From the IMG/VR virus record IMGVR_UViG_3300027805_000100, positions 1 through 20,876 of that record: DNA of 20,876 nucleotides, one strand, 5' to 3'. Numbering within the stretch: the stretch's first letter is position 1; each line of letters opens with the position of its first letter. The translations under genes were made by a program, and so were the position numbers. The notes beneath the pieces are model-generated. The model ran no database searches. It saw nothing but the letters and a program-made list of their open reading frames with translations, and was not told the DNA's origin. Source of the DNA: a virus. This document shows positions 14,125-20,783 of the stretch, one piece after another.

Positions 14125-14706
14125 ATGCACGACACTGAAGGCGAAACGATTGAACTTGAAGAACTCCTGACCGCCGAGAAGACCCGCGCCGACGAAATGG
14201 AGGCTTTGGCGGAACGGTGGGAGGACCGCTACTGCATCCAGACAATCCGCGCCGACGAACTGTCCCGCATGGTGGCGGCGTGCGTCGAGCACATCGACGT
14301 CGTCGAGCGCATCCTCGGCGACCACGAGGAAGAGGGCGGCGTGTTCATTCCTCGTGCCGACCTGCCCAAGCGCTTCTCCCACCGCGACGGAGACTACCTT
14401 GCGGTCACCCACACTGTCTCGGCTGGAACCTACGCAAAGCGAGTCGACGAACGAGACGCCGCCATTCGCGAGCGCGACGAACTCGGCATCCAACTGGCGG
14501 CATTGCGCGAGCGGTTGCGGTTGGCGATGGATGCGGCGCGCAAACTCAAGGCGTTCCGCGACGGCATCGCCTTCAAGGTTGACGACGAGCGCGGCGTCCA
14601 CAGCCTGCGAAGCATCGCCGTCAACCTTGAGCGCCTGTGGGATGAGAGCGCCAACGCCCTCGCCGCCCTCGACGAAGTCCCAGGCGACACATTGGAGCGC
14701 CCATGA
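14125..14706 (+). CDS. Coiled-coil protein of unknown function
   Basis: 193 residues, highly charged. Coiled-coil stretches lie at about 8-60 (EELLTAEKTRADEMEAL...) and 108-145 (ERDAAIRERDELGIQLAALRERL...), separated by a less helical middle with FIPRADLPKRFSH. There are no catalytic motifs or membrane segments. ATG 14125 has AAGGGAG upstream, 12 nt after the methyltransferase stop. It may be a scaffold or structural partner, but nothing decides this. Confidence 0.65.
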   Translation: MHDTEGETIELEELLTAEKTRADEMEALAERWEDRYCIQTIRADELSRMVAACVEHIDVVERILGDHEEEGGVFIPRADLPKRFSHRDGDYLAVTHTVSAGTYAKRVDERDAAIRERDELGIQLAALRERLRLAMDAARKLKAFRDGIAFKVDDERGVHSLRSIAVNLERLWDESANALAALDEVPGDTLERP

Positions 14707-14840
14707 TTGCCATGCTGTTCGTTATCGTCGTCGTCAGCGTAGCTGTCGGCCTTGTCTACCTCGCCGACGTATGGGAAGCGCGGGAACGCGCCCGCCGTCG
14801 TCATGAGGCCCTGCAATCCTTCTATGGACGTGAGTCATGA
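14703..14840 (+). CDS. Single-pass membrane microprotein
   Basis: 45 residues: the N-terminal hydrophobic segment AMLFVIVVVSVAVGLVYLA (about 3-21) is a clear transmembrane helix, followed by a positively charged cytoplasmic tail (EARERARRRHEALQS). ATGA overlaps at both ends place it firmly in the operon. The topology rule predicts the N-terminus outside. The sequence is compatible with a membrane-acting superinfection-exclusion or lysis-timing protein; function unknown. Confidence 0.65.
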   Translation: MIAMLFVIVVVSVAVGLVYLADVWEARERARRRHEALQSFYGRES

Positions 14841-15304
14841 CCAGAGTCCGTGGAACCGACAAACTTGATCCGCCGTCGACGTACCAGCGCATTATCGAGC
14901 GTGGGCCGTGGGCCAGCTACGCCCGATGTGAGGAGTGCGGCGTCGACGCCGGCCGCGCCTGTCGCGACATGAGCGACCGTGAGGCGCTAGAGGTCTGCGA
15001 TGAGCGCCGGCTCGTCATCAACGACAGCGCCGCCCGCTGTCGTGTGCGAAACGTCGACGACGAGAAGCCAGAGAAATCGAGACGCGACAAGCCGCCAGCC
15101 AGCGACAAGCGCACGAAGAAACGGCGAGAAGAGGGCAAAGCAGGCCAGCCGGTGTACGTCGCCTGCCACCACTGTGGCGAGCCGACCCGACTATGGGGGC
15201 AGGGCCTGATCTCAGGCCGCACATGGTGCGCGGCCACGGAGTGTCGTCGCCACAAGGGCAGGGTGTATCGCGCCGAGCGCGGGCTCAGCAGGAGGAGCGC
15301 ATGA
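14837..15304 (+). CDS. Zinc-ribbon protein with two cysteine clusters
   Basis: 155 residues. The N-terminal knuckle CEECGVDAGRACRD resembles the CxxC...G...C motif of small phage zinc fingers. The second cluster CHHCGEPTRLW...WCAATECRRH lies near the C-terminus. They are joined by a very basic, disordered linker (about 78-105, rich in Lys, Arg, Glu). The combination suggests nucleic-acid binding. ATG 14837 overlaps the previous stop. Confidence 0.65.
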   Translation: MTRVRGTDKLDPPSTYQRIIERGPWASYARCEECGVDAGRACRDMSDREALEVCDERRLVINDSAARCRVRNVDDEKPEKSRRDKPPASDKRTKKRREEGKAGQPVYVACHHCGEPTRLWGQGLISGRTWCAATECRRHKGRVYRAERGLSRRSA

Positions 15305-15498
15305 GCGAAGTGAAGCATTGTCACATGAACCGAGGTGCCCTTGAACGCCGCGCCGATGCGCTTGCCCGCTCTGAGGCGGCGCTACGCGCCGACCTCGCCG
15401 AGTGCCGCGCCGAGAAGGAGCGGCTCCGCAAGCTGAGTCTGCATCTGCAGGCCACGATTGACCGCATCCGTGTGGCTTGCGGGCCGGTCAGCCGTTAG
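15301..15498 (+). CDS. Short coiled-coil protein, last gene of the rightward operon
   Basis: 65 residues, almost entirely helical with heptad-like spacing (GALERRADALARSEAALRADLAECRAEKERLRKLSLHLQATIDRI). ATG 15301 has a strong CAGGAGGAG. The frame upstream of it belongs to the zinc-ribbon gene. Its stop TAG 15496-15498 overlaps the stop of the convergent peptidase gene, with no terminator between the operons. Confidence 0.6.
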   Translation: MSEVKHCHMNRGALERRADALARSEAALRADLAECRAEKERLRKLSLHLQATIDRIRVACGPVSR

Positions 15499-16091
15499 CC
15501 CGTGACGACGAGAGGATACCCTCTGACCACGCGATAGCGCCTCGGTGACGCGCCCCACATGACCTCAGCCTGTAGGGTGCGCCGGTCGATTTGGACCACC
15601 TTCGCCGGTGCGCTGTCGGTCGCATAGATGACGTCGTCATCGTAGGCGAGCGCCATGATCCAGTGCTCGCCTACGTCATCGCCGGTGTAGTCCACATGCA
15701 ACCACGCGAAACCGTGCCGTGGTTGGATTCCGTGACGGTCGATTGCGTCGCAGATTGCGACGCTGAGTTGCCGCGCCGACATGGCCCCTTTAGCGACCGT
15801 CCAGGCTGACTCAGGATCGGGACAAGAAAACCCCGCAGAACGCGCCAAGCGCGGCAGGACGGCCAGCGACGAGCCGGGTGCCCAGACGGGCGGGACCGCC
15901 AGCGCGGCGCGTTCACACACCGTCTGTGGCGTTGCGCCAGCGCGGGCACCCGAGGCCCGCTGTGCTTCGGCCAGACTGGTCGCCGTGCATCCCCACTGCG
16001 CGACGGTCTTGCCGCCGTGGCCGTAGGGAGACGAGCCCCATCGGCGGTCGCCTTGCCACATCACGCGAGACGGGAGGGGCCAGCCGTGCAT
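15495..16091 (-). CDS. C39-like cysteine peptidase, probable endolysin
   Basis: 198 residues. The N-terminus has the C39_2 pattern WQGDRRWGSSPYG...QWGCTATSLAEA with catalytic C35; the general base is probably H143 in GEHWIMALAY, followed by DDDVIYATDSA (D159). Such peptidases cleave peptide cross-bridges, and at the end of a lysis cassette the natural role is peptidoglycan hydrolysis. It could instead process a phage protein. There is no signal sequence, so a holin would be needed. ATG 16091 overlaps the upstream stop as TAATG with GGTGAG 6 nt before; longer in-frame starts would overlap two genes. Confidence 0.75.
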   Translation of the reverse strand: MHGWPLPSRVMWQGDRRWGSSPYGHGGKTVAQWGCTATSLAEAQRASGARAGATPQTVCERAALAVPPVWAPGSSLAVLPRLARSAGFSCPDPESAWTVAKGAMSARQLSVAICDAIDRHGIQPRHGFAWLHVDYTGDDVGEHWIMALAYDDDVIYATDSAPAKVVQIDRRTLQAEVMWGASPRRYRVVRGYPLVVTG

Positions 16092-16219
16092 TATCCGCTC
16101 ACCGCCATGACGACGTCGGGCTCGCCATAAAAGCGAGCTTGCTGCGCGGCCTGCTCTGGGGACATCGCCCACAGGTAGCGGGTGCGGCCGTCGACGTAGT
16201 GGGCAACGTAGCGTCTCAC
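16091..16219 (-). CDS. 42-residue protein in the lysis cassette
   Basis: GTG 16219 overlaps the upstream stop (GTGA), has GAGGAA upstream, and its TAA overlaps the next ATG (TAATG). The product, VRRYVAHYVDGRTRYLWAM... with PEQAAQQARFYG, looks like a small folded domain. It is not recognised, and its support is the perfect fit between neighbours plus sensible composition. Confidence 0.55.
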   Translation of the reverse strand: MRRYVAHYVDGRTRYLWAMSPEQAAQQARFYGEPDVVMAVSG

Positions 16220-16413
16220 TGGCGTTCCTCGATCCGCTTTGCGGCGTCGTCGACGACGTCTGCCACGGCGTCATTCTTTGGGTCGTCATCGCTGCGGAGA
16301 CGAGCGGCGTACAAGCGAAGCGCAAAGCCGGCGACCTCACGCACGACGGCGTAGATGCCGCCGCCAGCGAGCATGGCCTGCCATTCTGCGGCGACGTAGT
16401 TAGCGAGTTCCAC
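16216..16413 (-). CDS. Small amphipathic protein of the lysis cassette
   Basis: 65 residues from GTG 16413 with AAGGGAAA upstream. A moderately hydrophobic central part (WQAMLAGGGIYAVVREVAGFALRLYAARL) could insert in or lie on the membrane; the C-terminus is acidic then basic (DDDPKNDAVADVVDDAAKRIEERQ). It overlaps the gene before it by 14 nt. It may be a holin partner or second holin-like protein; this is inference from location. Confidence 0.55.
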   Translation of the reverse strand: MELANYVAAEWQAMLAGGGIYAVVREVAGFALRLYAARLRSDDDPKNDAVADVVDDAAKRIEERQ

Positions 16414-16645
16414 TGTGGTTTCCCTTCAGCAAAAGTGCTTCGATGCGGTCGAATCTTTTGTCCATCTCGGCTTGCATTTTTTCGACGCTGCCGGCCACCA
16501 TCGCCAGCGCCTCTTTGCTGGCCTTGTCACTGCGCAGCTCCGATGTGATTTCCTCAAGACGACGCACACGAGCCTGTAGCGCCGCCCATGCCGCTGCGCC
16601 ACCTGTCGCCGCCGAGAGAGCACCAATGGCAATTTGCTCAATCAC
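16400..16645 (-). CDS. Holin-like membrane protein
   Basis: 81 residues: an N-terminal hydrophobic segment (QIAIGALSAATGGAAAWAALQ, about 4-24), then a long charged coiled coil (RVRRLEEITSELRSDKASKEAL...EKMQAEMDKRFDRIEALLL). One TM helix plus a coiled coil fits type III-like holins or their regulators. GTG 16645 overlaps the patatin gene stop as GTGA; the longer in-frame extension upstream overlaps the patatin gene and is not used. The holin call rests on topology and on the endolysin two genes later. Confidence 0.6.
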   Translation of the reverse strand: MIEQIAIGALSAATGGAAAWAALQARVRRLEEITSELRSDKASKEALAMVAGSVEKMQAEMDKRFDRIEALLLKGNHSGTR

Positions 16646-17490
16646 GCCACACCTCGAAACCAGCCGCCGCAGAGGCGCACGGTGTCGTAGCCGGTCGACC
16701 ACTCACGTTCGACGCGCTGCTTGTTTTTCCTGAATGACCAATCGTTGACGGCGTCCACGTCGACATCCAGCCCGTCAGTGCGTCTCGACTTGCGTTGCGA
16801 TGGAGCCCACAGCAGAGCACGGGGAATCGCAGAGAGAATTGCTGGGACGTCACCTGGACGGATGCGGCTGGCCGGGTCCATCGGTGCCTCGCCGAGACGC
16901 ACGGACACGCGAGGCTCCGGCTTGTGGTCCCAGACGCTATCGACGGTGTTGTCGCAAAGCCCGCCGTCGCCATACAAGCGGATGTCCGGCGACAACTCCG
17001 TGCCGATTGACGGGATGACCGCCGCAGGGACCACGCCGCACATGAACGACGACGACGCGATGACAGCCTCACGCACTACAATGCGCGGTGTGCTGTGCTT
17101 CGACAGGTATACGGGCCTCGCCCTGTCGAGGTCGGTCACGCACACCACGAGCCCGCTGGTTGCGTCGCCGAGTCGTGCGCCCTTGCCGATGTGCGTGTCG
17201 ACGAGGTCGCCGATGACGTCGAGTGAAAACAAGCCCCCACGGGGGACACTGGCCGGCGACAGCGCGAGAGTCTGTCCACTCTCCAGCACGTCGACGAGCA
17301 TGGCGACGATGACCTCGTCGGGCAAGCCAAACGCCTTGCACGTTGCGACGATTGACCCCGCCGATGCGCCACTCCAACCAAGGACTTTCGCGTGTGCGTC
17401 GACGGCAGCAGCAGCACCGGCGAGGTAGGTGATAGCGGGGCCACCTCCGCTGATACTGGCGTACACTGGACGACGTGACATGCCGGTCAC
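16642..17490 (-). CDS. Patatin-like phospholipase
   Basis: 282 residues. All patatin landmarks are visible: glycine-rich oxyanion loop ISGGGPAITYLAG (13-25), nucleophile elbow GASAG (41-45, Ser43) and the catalytic Asp in YGDGGLCDN (D175). The oxyanion loop lacks the Arg/Lys that usually follows GGG. The enzyme would hydrolyse acyl chains of membrane lipids. GTG 17490 overlaps the previous stop (GTGA); ATG 17481 is an alternative. It directly precedes a holin-like gene and the C39 peptidase, so a role in host envelope breakdown is plausible. Another option is a virion enzyme used at entry. No signal peptide is seen. Confidence 0.85.
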   Translation of the reverse strand: MTGMSRRPVYASISGGGPAITYLAGAAAAVDAHAKVLGWSGASAGSIVATCKAFGLPDEVIVAMLVDVLESGQTLALSPASVPRGGLFSLDVIGDLVDTHIGKGARLGDATSGLVVCVTDLDRARPVYLSKHSTPRIVVREAVIASSSFMCGVVPAAVIPSIGTELSPDIRLYGDGGLCDNTVDSVWDHKPEPRVSVRLGEAPMDPASRIRPGDVPAILSAIPRALLWAPSQRKSRRTDGLDVDVDAVNDWSFRKNKQRVEREWSTGYDTVRLCGGWFRGVA

Positions 17491-17570
17491 GGTATCACCG
17501 CGACGGGGGAACCGGAACCCCCACCAACGCCGCCACTCGGTTTGCCCGGTGGCTTTCTGGTGCCGGTCAC
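17487..17570 (-). CDS. Possible 27-residue Gly/Pro-rich peptide
   Basis: GTG 17570 and the TGA at 17489-17487 each form a GTGA overlap with the flanking genes. The product VTGTRKPPGKPSGGVGGGSG... is low-complexity. Its first ten bases (GTGACCGGCA) are repeated at the patatin start. It may be a real linker-like peptide or only a spacer that couples translation. Confidence 0.35.
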   Translation of the reverse strand: MTGTRKPPGKPSGGVGGGSGSPVAVIP

Positions 17571-17797
17571 CGCTCCACTTCCGTGGTGTGCGTCGGCTCG
17601 ACGTCGGGGTAGTGCCAGTGCGGATACTCGCCGAGGGAGCGGTGATTCATCGTGCGCGTGGCGATGCTCATGCCGCCAAGGTAGTCCGCAGAGATGCGGC
17701 CACCGCCGAGATGGCGACGCACGAATCCGGGGCAAGCGTAGGTGTCGGAGATGACGACGACGACGGCGTCACCGATGACAGGTGTGCGGATCTTCAT
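17567..17797 (-). CDS. Small hypothetical phage protein
   Basis: 76 residues from ATG 17797 with an excellent AGGAGG at 5 nt. The N-terminus MKIRTPVIGDAVVVVISDTYACPGFV is beta-rich and the C-terminus is His/Pro/Trp-rich (EYPHWHYPDVEP). Not recognised. It follows a strong hairpin that separates it from the virion gene at 17859. The longer in-frame extension upstream runs through that hairpin and is rejected. Confidence 0.65.
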   Translation of the reverse strand: MKIRTPVIGDAVVVVISDTYACPGFVRRHLGGGRISADYLGGMSIATRTMNHRSLGEYPHWHYPDVEPTHTTEVER

Positions 17798-17809
17798 GGG
17801 CCTCCTAGA

Positions 17810-17836
17810 CAACAGGCCCCACAAGGGGGCCTGTTG
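17810..17836 (-). terminator. Strong hairpin lacking a full T-tract (attenuator or processing site)
   Basis: Perfect 11-bp arms CAACAGGCCCC/GGGGCCTGTTG around a 5-nt loop lie between the 17859 gene and the AGGAGG of the next gene. On the minus strand only TCT follows the stem, so it may terminate partly, protect the 3' end of the upstream mRNA, or be cut by RNase III. Confidence 0.55.
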
Positions 17837-17858
17837 CGTGTCACGTTGTCGTCGACGT

Positions 17859-18362
17859 TCAGCCGATCTTGCGGACAATCAGGCTGAAGTCACGGATGGT
17901 CAGGGCGTGACCGTTGGTGCCGACGCGCACACGAGCCTCGACGGTGTCGCCGACAGCGGTCGGCGAGAACACGGCGTAGGCGGCCGGCATACCCATGCGC
18001 GACGCCGTGGACAGCTCGGTCTTGCGCGAGCCCACGCCGATCTGCGCCTTGGCCGCGCCACCGACGCTGGCCCAGATCTCGACGTCGACAACGGCACTGT
18101 TGGTCGCGATGCCGTCGCCGACGATGGCGAAGACCTCATAGTCGCCGATGCCGGCGGGCTGGGCGACAGTGACGACGCCAGTCGAACCGACGAACGAAAG
18201 AGCGCCGCCAGCGTTGTTCTTGGCGACGGTGTAGAGCGTCGACGAGAGGATGGCCTGCGGCGTAGCAGCGGCGGCGACGGTGATTGTCTCACCAGTGCCG
18301 TTCTTGATCTGCGCCACAAGGGCGAGGGGAGTGCCACCGGTATTCAGTGCTGCGAGGGACAT
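17859..18362 (-). CDS. Probable virion protein (head decoration or similar)
   Basis: 167 residues, rich in Ala, Gly, Thr and Val with repeated short beta-strand patterns (GETITVAAAAT, GVVTVAQPAGIGDYEVFAIVG, VVDVEIWASVGG, DTVEARVRVGTNGHALTIRDFSLIV), the look of a small beta-sandwich virion protein. Not matched to a family. ATG 18362 has TAGGAG at 5-6 nt. It lies two genes downstream of the major capsid protein, which favours a decoration, head-completion or tail protein. Confidence 0.6.
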   Translation of the reverse strand: MSLAALNTGGTPLALVAQIKNGTGETITVAAAATPQAILSSTLYTVAKNNAGGALSFVGSTGVVTVAQPAGIGDYEVFAIVGDGIATNSAVVDVEIWASVGGAAKAQIGVGSRKTELSTASRMGMPAAYAVFSPTAVGDTVEARVRVGTNGHALTIRDFSLIVRKIG

Positions 18363-18370
18363 GTGTGCTC

Positions 18371-18517
18371 CTACTTGCCGCGCTCGCGGCTCTGACGGTT
18401 GATGCGCTCGGCACCTTCACGCGCAATTTTGCGCGCTTGTTCCGAGGTGAGGGAAGGGCTTGATTGCTTGATCTTTTCCGCGACCTTGTCGACGGTGGAG
18501 GTCTTGATGTCAGACAC
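18371..18517 (-). CDS. 48-residue basic helical protein
   Basis: GTG 18517 overlaps the preceding stop; the TAG stop is part of the ribosome site (TAGGAG) of the next gene. The product is helical and basic (TVDKVAEKIKQSS, LTSEQARKIAREGAERINRQSRERGK). Not recognised. The tight packing at both ends and codon use like the neighbours support a real gene. Confidence 0.6.
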   Translation of the reverse strand: MSDIKTSTVDKVAEKIKQSSPSLTSEQARKIAREGAERINRQSRERGK

Positions 18518-18968
18518 GAGCCACCGCCTTCGTCGACGACGACGCGACGGACTTGACCATCGCCTGAATGCTCTTCGCGACCTCGCCGCCCATCTGCTGC
18601 TCCATCTGGACTTCAGCCTGACGACGAGCCTCGATGGATTTGGCGATGAAGTTATCGCGGGCCTTGGCCCATCGGGCGAGCATGTGCTCAGGGTGTTCGC
18701 GCTGAATCACGTCGGCCTCGAAGGCGAGGGCGTCGTCGGAGGAAGGCACAGACTCACCAGGGCGAAGCGTCCATTCGCCAACGTGTTCGACGAGAAACAC
18801 GGGAAGCTGCGTCTCTTTGCCGTCGACGACGACGGGGACGCGCTTCGACATGACACGCGCAAGCGCCTGTCGCTGAGACGTGGGTTCGCCCTCTTTGGTC
18901 ACGCCACCGTCGGCAAACTCGACGATGTGGGGGTCTTTGATGCAGCGGAGTTTGATCGTTCGTTTCAC
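18510..18968 (-). CDS. Hypothetical protein after the capsid gene
   Basis: 152 residues from GTG 18968. The N-terminus is beta-rich (RTIKLRCIKDPHIVEFADGGVT). The middle PVFLVEHVGEWTLRPGE is followed by a long helical C-terminus (ARWAKARDNFIAKSIEARRQAEVQMEQQMGGEVAKSIQAM). The ribosome site is weak (AGAGG about 9 nt upstream). It follows the strong capsid terminator, so it is expressed by readthrough or an unseen promoter. Function unknown; a head-tail adaptor or virion role would fit the location only. Confidence 0.62.
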   Translation of the reverse strand: MKRTIKLRCIKDPHIVEFADGGVTKEGEPTSQRQALARVMSKRVPVVVDGKETQLPVFLVEHVGEWTLRPGESVPSSDDALAFEADVIQREHPEHMLARWAKARDNFIAKSIEARRQAEVQMEQQMGGEVAKSIQAMVKSVASSSTKAVARV

Positions 18969-18994
18969 GCGACGCGCCTCTAGTGAGGGATGGG

Positions 18995-19025
18995 AAAAGC
19001 CGGGGGCTCACGACGAGCCCCCGGC
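18995..19025 (-). terminator. Strong terminator after the major capsid gene
   Basis: GCCGGGGGCTC-GTCGT-GAGCCCCCGGC, an 11-bp all-match stem, is followed leftward by TTTTCCC. It lies 10 nt past the capsid stop. Partial termination here would set capsid mRNA well above the downstream virion and lysis genes. Confidence 0.82.
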
Positions 19026-19034
19026 AGGCAGACC

Positions 19035-20027
19035 TCAGTCGAGGTCGTAGATGATCCGGCAGCCGTGCTCATCGGTGTGCTCGGCAACGGACCAGCACCA
19101 ACGACCAACGGCGAGGAGGGTGTCGTCAGCCAAATCGTACTGGAAGCCCAGCGACGGCTCGTAACGCTCAACCATCTCGGCGAAGCCACGCACGGAGCCG
19201 GGGGTACCCGTCTCGCCACGGCCAGCGACGATAAGCGCGGCGACACGGTCGACGCCAGCGTTCGCGGTCTGCATGACGTTCTTGTTCGCCGAGTAGATCG
19301 GGATACCAGCGAACGAACCACGGAAGCCGTTGCGGCTCGCGTCCGGGCGATGGTTGAAGAACGAGACATCGCCAGAACCGCCACCGCCAAAGATAGCGGA
19401 CAGCGACGCGCCAGAGCCCGACGCAGCAAGCGTACGGAGGTCGGCGAGGCCCTGCTCTTCAAGCATGAACACGAGGTCTTCCGACGACGGGTTGTTGTCC
19501 ATGACCTTGAGCAACGCATCCAGCAACGTGGCGAACGACAGCGGCTGGTTGGTCGTGCCGGCCGACTCCGACAGACCCGAGAAGAGCGCGAGGGCGTCAG
19601 TCTCGGCACGGAGGTAGTGGGCCTCGAGGATCTCGGTGATGGCATCACGCACGAGCGGCAGGGCACCGGGGTTGTTCCCCTCGATGGCGCTGATCACCTG
19701 GCTGCGCGGCACACCGGGGAGCGCAAGCTCGACGGCGTCAGCGGTGAGCTGAATGCCCTGAACCTTGGTCGTCGGGGTGATCGAGATGTTCGCCTGCACA
19801 CCGAGCGAGGCCGGGTTGCTGAACGCAATGCCCTCGCTGTCGTCGACAGCGGCGGCAATCGCGGACTTCTTCCGGATCTTGCGGACCTTCGTGGCGCGGC
19901 CCGAGATATCGGCCATGTTGAGGAAGGGGAGCAAAACGTACTTGCCGCGAAGCGGGTCAAGCGCAAGCTGCGACATGACCTCGGTGAGAATCCAATTGGC
20001 AACGGTCGTGCTGCTAGAGACGGGCAT
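19035..20027 (-). CDS. Major capsid protein
   Basis: 330 residues. The call rests on several agreeing points: position directly after a scaffold-like gene, a strong dedicated terminator, the usual length, and capsid-like text, including an N-terminal DPLRGKYVLLPFLNMADISG, an Ala/Thr/Gly/Leu-rich interior, AITEILEAHYLRAETDALALF and a C-terminal VERYEPSLGFQYDLADDTLLAVGRWC. An HK97-fold is expected for tailed phages but cannot be read directly. ATG 20027 has AGGTGAAA at 3-8 nt. The 455-codon frame on the other strand is an artefact of the biased codon use. Confidence 0.78.
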   Translation of the reverse strand: MPVSSSTTVANWILTEVMSQLALDPLRGKYVLLPFLNMADISGRATKVRKIRKKSAIAAAVDDSEGIAFSNPASLGVQANISITPTTKVQGIQLTADAVELALPGVPRSQVISAIEGNNPGALPLVRDAITEILEAHYLRAETDALALFSGLSESAGTTNQPLSFATLLDALLKVMDNNPSSEDLVFMLEEQGLADLRTLAASGSGASLSAIFGGGGSGDVSFFNHRPDASRNGFRGSFAGIPIYSANKNVMQTANAGVDRVAALIVAGRGETGTPGSVRGFAEMVERYEPSLGFQYDLADDTLLAVGRWCWSVAEHTDEHGCRIIYDLD

Positions 20028-20053
20028 GTTTCACCTATTGCGGCGTCAGCCGC

Positions 20054-20713
20054 TCAAGCGTTTTGCGCCTTGTTCGCCGACGAGAATCGCCCGACGCCAA
20101 GGGAGGGCGAACCGCCGTTGCGATTCGCCAGAACTCGATTGAAAAACGCCGACACCGCGCCGGGGTCGCGCTTCTTGATCTCGGCCAGCTTCGCGCCGCT
20201 CTTGTCGGCGAGGGCGGCCTCGATATCGACGGCAGACACCGGAGCGGGCGCACCCATCGGCGGAGGCTGGCCCTTGACGGGAGCCGCCGTCGTCGACGTG
20301 GAGCGGAAAGCCGCAAGCACCTTGCGGCGGGCCTCGATGTCGGACGCGCTGGCGTAGAGGTCGCGCACGGCGTCAGGCAGTGCGGCAGCCTCGGCGTCGA
20401 GGCGCTTTGCTTCCTCGGCCTCGTAGCTGCGCCACTTCGCCGCCAGCGGCTCGACGCCTTCGAGCTCAGCGAGGCGGGCCTTTGCCGCCTCCAAAGCCTT
20501 TGCGATCTCGCCGGCCTGCTCGGCCTGCTCCTGCGCCCGCTTGCGCTCCTCGCGCTCGGCCTTCTTCGATTCGGCTTGCGCAGCCTTCAGGCTCGCCAGT
20601 TCCGCCGCAGCGGCCTTGAGCGCGTCGAGGTCCACGACGTCAGGTGAAGGGGCAGCAGAGCCCGCTACAGGCTCTTGAGAGGGGGTCGGCGCGCCATCGG
20701 CGGAGGTGGTCAT
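20054..20713 (-). CDS. Scaffold protein for head assembly
   Basis: 219 residues, highly charged and Ala/Glu/Lys-rich: a disordered N-terminus (1-28), a long coiled coil (about 29-95, LASLKAAQAESKKAEREERKRA...), a helical middle, a Pro/Ala linker (about 155-175) and a C-terminal part with RDPGAVSAFFNRVLANRNG. This matches phage scaffolds encoded just before the capsid gene, from which it is separated by 26 nt. ATG 20713 has no Shine-Dalgarno but follows a -10 box by 6 nt, so the message is probably leaderless. Confidence 0.78.
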   Translation of the reverse strand: MTTSADGAPTPSQEPVAGSAAPSPDVVDLDALKAAAAELASLKAAQAESKKAEREERKRAQEQAEQAGEIAKALEAAKARLAELEGVEPLAAKWRSYEAEEAKRLDAEAAALPDAVRDLYASASDIEARRKVLAAFRSTSTTAAPVKGQPPPMGAPAPVSAVDIEAALADKSGAKLAEIKKRDPGAVSAFFNRVLANRNGGSPSLGVGRFSSANKAQNA

Positions 20714-20719
20714 GGCGGC

Positions 20720-20749
20720 AGTCTACTGCACTCTAGTGCAGACGTGCAA
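20720..20749 (-). promoter_or_regulatory. Head-operon promoter, leaderless
   Basis: -35 TTGCAC (20749-20744), 18-nt spacer, -10 TAGACT (20725-20720), then GCCGCC and the scaffold ATG. The expected +1 falls on the ATG itself. The spacer is almost filled by the palindrome 20726-20741, so a bound regulator would exclude RNA polymerase. Confidence 0.72.
20726..20741. promoter_or_regulatory. Operator copy 1 (16-bp palindrome)
   Basis: CTGCACT-CT-AGTGCAG, perfect 7-bp arms, lying between the -35 and -10 boxes of the scaffold promoter. Confidence 0.7.
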
Positions 20750-20756
20750 CCCGGAC

Positions 20757-20772
20757 CTGCACTCTTTTGCAG
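20757..20772. promoter_or_regulatory. Operator copy 2 (diverged palindrome)
   Basis: CTGCACTCTTTTGCAG matches copy 1 at 14 of 16 positions and keeps CTGCA/TGCAG arms. It starts 31 bp from copy 1, about three helical turns, so two dimers could bind the same DNA face upstream of and within the promoter. Confidence 0.65.
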
Positions 20773-20783
20773 TTGACAGGACG

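Noticed and set aside
18419-18438. GCGCAAAATTGCGC palindrome inside the 48-residue gene as an operator
   Set aside because: It falls within coding sequence (Ala-Arg-Lys-Ile-Ala-Arg codons), is not near a promoter and is not repeated elsewhere.
18990-20357. 455-codon plus-strand frame across the capsid and scaffold genes
   Set aside because: It crosses the capsid terminator, two gene boundaries and both real genes; charged, repetitive composition indicates a shadow.
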